A DNA stretch of 64,000 nucleotides from assembly GCF_025399195.1 (NCBI RefSeq), contig NW_026252120.1:181014-245013 (forward strand), read 5' to 3'. The notes beneath the pieces are model-generated. The model had not been told where the DNA came from, made no database searches, and saw nothing but the letters and a program-made list of their open reading frames with translations. Positions 59,664-64,000 of the stretch are shown here, piece after piece. The number at the start of each line of letters is the position of its first letter. Within the stretch, counting starts at the first letter, position 1. The stretch is from Umbelopsis ramanniana AG. Its lineage: Eukaryota; Mucoromycota; Umbelopsidomycetes; Umbelopsidales; Umbelopsidaceae. A program made the translations under genes and the position numbers.

Positions 59664-60812
59664 ATGTCCACTCCTGAGGTAACTGTCGGTAAGGGTAAAA
59701 ACATTCCCACCCAACCTCCACAAGGAAAGGAACCCCAAGTCGCCATTCGAACGTATTCTCAGCGGGTCGATCAAAGGTTTGTTCAGTACGCCTTCTACTC
59801 CACGTACCTTAATCTCGTTCCGGAGGGGATCTACGCCCGGTTGAAATCACCTTCAATTATCATATTCTGGCTTATGGCATCTACATTTGCATATATCGAG
59901 ATCCCTAAAGCTATACTACACTTGGAGCTCTCCGGGAAGTTCATGCTGGGCATCAAGATCTTTCTGGTCATAGCTAGTATTGCGCTCGGATTGGTAGCCA
60001 TTATTTGGTATGTTGACAAGATGGTGATCTCAGCTCGAATTGAACATGGATTGGCAAATGACATGGGAGATATTCAACAATTCTATCTTGGATTCAACAC
60101 CGAGGAAACCGTAGAAGGGGACAAGAAGGTCACTAAAGTCAAGCCGGTTGAAGGCGAGAAGAATGATTCACATTTCTGGGTCCTCACTGTGGACGACAAT
60201 GTAGTTGGATGTATTGGTTTGAACCATTCTCAAGTTGACAAGTTGGATAAATACTATGCAGAACCCATCAAGGCTGCTGCTAAGACCCCCGAAACGGTTG
60301 AACCTGCAGTAGATGAAAGTTCATGGTTGTTCAAAGTATTCAGTGCCGTTGCTAAGGTCGACGACTTGATCAGTTTCTGTGTTGTAAGCGGACACAACGC
60401 TGCCATTGGTCTTTACCGTAAGGTTGTACCCCTTCCCGACAACGTCGTCCTGTTCAAAGCACACAAGAAGAATGAGGCTAGTCTGCAGCGTTTGGCTATC
60501 AAGACCGAATACCAAAACCATGGCCTTGCTAGCATCCTTATCAAGCGTGCCATTCTTTGGGCTCATCAGCACAAGATCGAGTACCTTTTTGCCACCACTG
60601 ACGAATTGCAGAAGCATGCAGCCACCATTTTGAGCACCAAATATGGATTCCAGAAGGTTGAGGTGAAGAAGACCGGTTACTATAGCCGTGAGACTCTGTG
60701 GAGACTGGATGTTAACGAATGGATTGAAAAATCCTTGAAAGAGAAGGAGCAAGAGGCTCAGCAAAACGAAAACGGGAAGAGTCAAAAGGCCACATCTTCC
60801 TCCAAAAAATAG
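59664..60812 (+). CDS. Membrane-anchored GNAT-family N-acetyltransferase
   Basis: Single-exon gene, 382 residues, unusual in this intron-rich window. Residues ~60-125 hold two hydrophobic segments (PSIIIFWLMASTFAYIEI and MLGIKIFLVIASIALGLVAI), placing it in a membrane. The GNAT core follows: FWVLTVDDNVVGCIGL (beta-strand pair), then motif A RLAIKTEYQNHGLASILIKR with the Q-x-x-G-x-A acetyl-CoA loop, and later LSTKYGFQKVEVKKTGYYSR. The C-terminus is charged and Ser/Lys-rich. A membrane hairpin preceding a GNAT fold recalls NAT8-type enzymes of the secretory pathway, but the substrate cannot be read. An insertion of about 100 residues with Lys/Glu-rich composition separates the strands of the fold. 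Confidence 0.88.
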   Translation: MSTPEVTVGKGKNIPTQPPQGKEPQVAIRTYSQRVDQRFVQYAFYSTYLNLVPEGIYARLKSPSIIIFWLMASTFAYIEIPKAILHLELSGKFMLGIKIFLVIASIALGLVAIIWYVDKMVISARIEHGLANDMGDIQQFYLGFNTEETVEGDKKVTKVKPVEGEKNDSHFWVLTVDDNVVGCIGLNHSQVDKLDKYYAEPIKAAAKTPETVEPAVDESSWLFKVFSAVAKVDDLISFCVVSGHNAAIGLYRKVVPLPDNVVLFKAHKKNEASLQRLAIKTEYQNHGLASILIKRAILWAHQHKIEYLFATTDELQKHAATILSTKYGFQKVEVKKTGYYSRETLWRLDVNEWIEKSLKEKEQEAQQNENGKSQKATSSSKK

Positions 60813-61484
60813 ACATTTCCTTGTAAAGGAATCGATTCCTTTTGCTAAAAGCTGCTTCGTTTACTGCCCTCATTTAAAGTCAACTCTATGTGGCTCTACT
60901 AATAATTCTGTATTGCATTTTGCTTTTTGTGATATATTCCATTCCAATGTTATCTTACTATCTACACCCTTTTGCGAATCAAAAATGAAATATATGTGTA
61001 TAACCATGATTACTTAAAGTCTGCTATCGTACGGAAACGTTTATCGTATTCCTGCACAGTTTTTTCATACCCTACCTATCTTGTCTCTTTACTTGGAAAC
61101 ATCATCCCAAGTCTTGAATTCGGTTCTGATTGATTTATATCAACATGCGATCAAGATGGTAGACTAATTCCGTATCTGTTGCGCCTAAGAAAAATTGGTC
61201 TTTATATACCCACATCAATGGCCCAAAACTTCATCAGGAACAAACAGTTTTCTTCAAGGCGCCAGTTTGGTACTATGGGTCCGGCAGGCAGTTTGTACTA
61301 CACAAGAAAGGTGCCAATGCCAAGGGCCAAGTTGTCGGCGATTGAAATATCGCCCAAGCATGTTGGCATAGATGCACGCACTACGCACTTGGCAAACGAG
61401 GAATACTATATAATGGCTATAGACGTCAAACTTTGAGATATCATTCCATCCATCAAAAACAAATTCTAGTTCCTTCAAAGCAAC
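60813..61484. other. Intergenic region downstream of the GNAT gene
   Basis: About 670 bases. A plus-strand frame at 61179-61436 shows no known domain, has no ATG in a good context, and overlaps the TATA box assigned to the next candidate gene. I do not support it as a gene. Confidence 0.4.
61407..61413 (+). promoter_or_regulatory. TATA box candidate for the 53-residue gene
   Basis: TATATAA, 78 bases upstream of the ATG at 61485, a typical fungal spacing. Confidence 0.45.
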
Positions 61485-61646
61485 ATGCCTTTCTTCAAGC
61501 ACACTTCCAAGTCCTCTGCAAGCTCTACATCCGGTGCCTCTGCCTCTTCTACCAAGACTGCAAGCACAAAGCAAGCAAAGAAAACCGCTCCTCGTGCAAT
61601 CTTTCCCACTTACCCGATGCAACACAGTCCAATCAATCGCATGTAA
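61485..61646 (+). CDS. Candidate small Ser/Thr/Lys-rich protein (53 residues)
   Basis: Intronless frame beginning MPFFKHTSKSSASSTSGASA and ending MQHSPINRM. The first half is Ser/Ala/Thr-rich, the middle Lys-rich (KTASTKQAKKTAPR), the end neutral. It has a full set of gene signals: TATATAA 78 bases upstream, the context caacATGcc, a C-rich codon choice unlike the surrounding AT-rich DNA, and AATAAA at 61718 about 70 bases after the stop. No homologue is recognised. It may be a small secreted-free, nucleic-acid- or membrane-associated basic protein, or an abundant stress-type peptide; function is unknown. Confidence 0.5.
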   Translation: MPFFKHTSKSSASSTSGASASSTKTASTKQAKKTAPRAIFPTYPMQHSPINRM

Positions 61647-61717
61647 TGCCAATGAAAAATGCCAAAAGCAGCCCTGTTCTCAGCCTATATGTATTTTAGA
61701 AAGTTGTACAAATCCCC

Positions 61718-61723
61718 AATAAA
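61718..61723 (+). terminator. Polyadenylation signal candidate
   Basis: AATAAA followed directly by ATAAACA, about 70 bases after the stop of the 53-residue gene. Confidence 0.4.
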
Positions 61724-61855
61724 ATAAACAACATATGTATCATATCACATTTCAGGTACCAGCGCGTTGCTTGGTGATGCTTTTATACCTTATTCGATAA
61801 TAAGTTCTCAGTTATAATACCTTTTCTTCTATTTTATAGCACATAGCCATAATGA

Positions 61856-62148
61856 AAAGTAGCTGCACCTATTGAAAAAAAAAGAATCTCCAAAGTATGT
61901 GGTTTTGTTTTTGCAACCCATGCACAAGAGCATTCAAAGTATTTATCTGAACATGTCACTATTCATGCCAACCCAAATCTAGCGGCCATCGAGCTGCTGA
62001 AGCAAATAATTAACTACCTTTCAATTCTCAAAAAACAAGTAGAGACCATCTTTGTAATGGCCACATCACTTTTTCATGTATTTGCAGTTGATGTGGTCAG
62101 TGCCAAAGACTACCAAAGCGGTGCAAATTATACGTTCAAAAAAGGATA
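61856..62148 (+). pseudogene. Open frame without ATG, possible gene relic
   Basis: About 97 codons stay open with balanced composition, including HANPNLAAIELLKQIINYL and FHVFAVDVVSAKDYQSGANY, before a stop. The only Met is internal and late. No domain is recognised. It could be an exon of a gene I cannot assemble, a decayed gene, or chance. It lies in the gene-poor right end. Confidence 0.2.
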
Positions 62149-62660
62149 AAAGAAAATCACACAAAAAATTTATTACAACCTGTAATTTTAAATGAAGCTT
62201 TTTCTTTTCTTTTGCTTTGGTCACAACTTGAAAGGCGGCAGCATCATGAATTTGCCAGTTATCCTCCTATTACCTGGCCCTTACAAGGTCGCTCGCCGTG
62301 AAGTTTTCATACTCCGCTCCGGGAGCTGACCTACAAAGAGGTTCATGCAAACTATGCACACCTGTTAACCATCATGCTTTGCTCCATGGTGAGGTCATCG
62401 CGGGCCTTAAATGCTAAAATAAAACATCTATGCCAAACCGTTTATCCATCCTCAAAGTCATATCGGTAGGCTAATATAGGGGAGGAGGAAGCTCGAGGAC
62501 TTAAGCTTTTTAAAAAATTGTTTTCAAAGTGTTACCAAGTTACCCTCTCAGGTACACACTCTACAAGGCCCTACAAACCGCCAAAAACCGCTTCCTCCTC
62601 CCGAAAAAACGCTCATAAACACCCTTCATTACATGAGCTTTCCAGAAAATGAGTCAAGCC
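62149..62660. other. Gene-poor stretch with a 13-bp inverted repeat
   Basis: No coding exon seen. The word gggaggaggaagc at 62481-62493 recurs inverted as gcttcctcctccc at 62590-62602, 96 bases apart. It may form a stem or mark a small mobile-element relic; no target-site duplication was recognised. Confidence 0.4.
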
Positions 62661-63320
62661 TACCACTTCATTCAACTTATTTTGGCCGCAACCCCCTCAA
62701 TATCGGCCATCTCAATGGACCCTGAACATCACACAAAACCATAAATCAGGGCTATCCAAGGACTTTCCGGTCAACTTTTACGTTCATACCCCCCAAGAAC
62801 AGAGCAAAGTTGCCAAGGCCACCCATTATTCATAGGCATACATCGTGAAATTTCGATGCCTACCAAACGTAACTTTCTGGTCGACTTTCTACGTTCACAT
62901 CCCAAAGAACAAAAGTAAGTTATTAAGAAAGTTCTTTCATTATAGACATATACCGTAAAATCTAACAAACGTCCAAAGTCCATTCAAGGAGCAATATACG
63001 TGGCCAACTATCCCAAAATGTCTCTACAAACACCATAAACCAGAGCCCTAACAGTTGGCAAAACACGCGCGCATCCATCAACTAATCATCAATCATTACA
63101 TAAACATTCAAAGTTCTACTCAAGAACTGGTGTATGTGGCCAATTCACCAAAAAATGACTCTACAATCACCCCATACAAGAGTCCCAATATCCGGCCAAA
63201 TCATCCACGTACAATCAAACGAAACACTCAAATACACCAAACAAAAGTTCTATTCAGAAACCGTTAAGCGTAGTCAGTTCCACCAAAACCGTCCCAGCAA
63301 TTACCTTAAAAACGACTAAA
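62661..63320. repeat. Diverged tandem repeat array (period about 110-137 bp)
   Basis: Related blocks recur: aaagtccattcaagg (about 62975), aaagttctactcaag (63111) and aaagttctattcag (63244), each followed by gtggcca/agtcagtt, then cCAAAAtg-n-CTCTACAA-n-CACC. A second pairing is actttccggtcaacttttacgttca (62762) with actttctggtcgactttctacgttca (62872). Copies have drifted a lot, with many substitutions and indels, and have no long open frame. This looks like a decayed satellite or ancient transposon-derived array. Confidence 0.6.
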
Positions 63321-63580
63321 CAGCCCACTAAATACGCAAATGTAAACGGTCAAAGATGTATTTCATTACATCAAATATATGGATTTGCTGATTATATATC
63401 GCAATCATCGTAAGATCCTATTAGTCGACTGGACATAGTGTTGATGATCAGCTACTAATACCGTCTTTAGACAATAGATACAAGGCTTGGCTCTTTTCAA
63501 AACGGGAGAGAAAAAATGAAGACGAGAATTGTAATTAGAGTAGAAAACTTAGTATAGAATGTAGCTAGATAAATAATGAT
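63321..63580. other. AT-rich non-coding stretch
   Basis: No gene or repeat unit recognised, apart from one isolated GGGAGAG word near 63503 resembling the minisatellite further right. Confidence 0.4.
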
Positions 63581-63900
63581 TTAAGAGAAGAAGAGAAAGA
63601 AAAAAAAATGAACAAAAAGATGAAAGAAAAAAAGAGAAAAGAACAAAGATACAAGAACTAAAGAGAAAAGAACAAAAGACAAAGAGAAAAAAGATTGGAT
63701 GAGAAAATGTGAGTGATAAAAAAAAAGAAATAGAAGACAAAGAGGGGAGAGTAACAGTTGATGATAAAAAAAAAAAAACAATAGAACAAAATGGGAGAGT
63801 AAACTGATGGCGAAAAAACGAAAGGGAGAGTAAAACGAGAGGCGAAAAACGGGAGAGTAAATTGATGGCGAAAAAATGGGAGAGAAACATTGTGCGGCGA
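63581..63900. repeat. Purine-rich tract grading into a 27-31 bp minisatellite
   Basis: The plus strand is almost all A and G over about 320 bases. From 63745 the word GGGAGAGTAA recurs at 63745, 63793, 63824, 63851 and 63878 with spacing 48, 31, 27 and 27, consensus gggagagtaaa-tgatggcgaaaaa. Minus-strand frames (Phe/Ser/Leu-rich) come only from the composition and are not genes. Such homopurine DNA can form triplex or other non-B structures. Confidence 0.75.
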
Positions 63901-64000
63901 TACCTTCAAACTTTCACTACCATTATTACAAATTCTTTACAATCAATTCATACTTGTATTATTCAAAGCAGATGCTTTACAAATGAAATGAAAGACCTTT
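63901..64000. other. Right flank of the window
   Basis: 100 AT-rich bases; nothing recognised. Confidence 0.4.

Noticed and set aside
61254-61652. 132-codon minus-strand frame opposite the 53-residue gene
   Set aside because: It overlaps antisense the better supported small gene and has chance-like Cys/Arg composition.
63549-63909. Long minus-strand Phe/Ser/Leu-rich frames
   Set aside because: They come solely from the homopurine composition and show no domain or gene signals.

Overview
The window is nuclear DNA of a filamentous fungus, most likely an early-diverging one (Mucoromycota, probably Mucorales). The evidence is short GT-AG introns (about 50-130 nt) in nearly every gene, often ten per gene, high gene density, and a gene set mixing typical fungal proteins (SEY1, ATG8, SYG1, GATA factor, PQ-loop transporter) with families shared with animals (Rap-GAP, PRL phosphatase, STK32-type kinase, YEATS2-like and BRD8-like chromatin readers, anillin-like AHD-PH protein). 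The lineage is inferred from gene content only.

Layout. 0.4-10 kb: Rap-GAP (+), ATG8 (-), PRL phosphatase without CAAX (-), anillin-like protein (-), and a possible 37-residue two-exon micro-gene (+). 10-24 kb: ER alpha-mannosidase I MNS1 (+), SPX-EXS phosphate exporter SYG1 (+), a full-length ABCC transporter (-), then a 1.7 kb gene-poor gap. 24-36 kb: SEY1 (+), a YEATS2-like gene (-) head to head with a BRD8-like bromodomain gene (+), and an STK32/YANK-type kinase (+). 36-49 kb: GATA factor (-), a tandem-repeat hydrophilic protein (-), an unknown basic protein (+), GH92 mannosidase (-), SH3-EH adaptor (-), PQ-loop transporter (+), C2H2 factor (-). 49-61 kb: a run of plus-strand genes: C2-domain class-3 lipase, Rab escort protein, DUF1771-Smr protein, mitochondrial GatA, membrane-anchored GNAT. 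61-64 kb: gene-poor, with one small candidate gene, a decayed tandem repeat and a purine-rich minisatellite.

There is no operon-like organisation. Themes are small-GTPase and membrane traffic (Rap-GAP, Rab escort protein, SEY1, SH3-EH, ATG8), N-glycan trimming (MNS1, GH92), chromatin acetylation reading (YEATS2-like/BRD8-like pair), and lipid or phosphate signalling (class-3 lipase, SYG1, PRL). I found no CRISPR array, no intact transposon and no tRNA or rRNA gene. The items most worth a second look are the 34-residue repeat protein, the doubly membrane-anchored Smr protein, the CAAX-less PRL, the head-to-head chromatin-reader pair, two very small genes, and the repeats at the right end. Exon boundaries were read by eye from splice consensus and reading phase; start codons are the weakest part.
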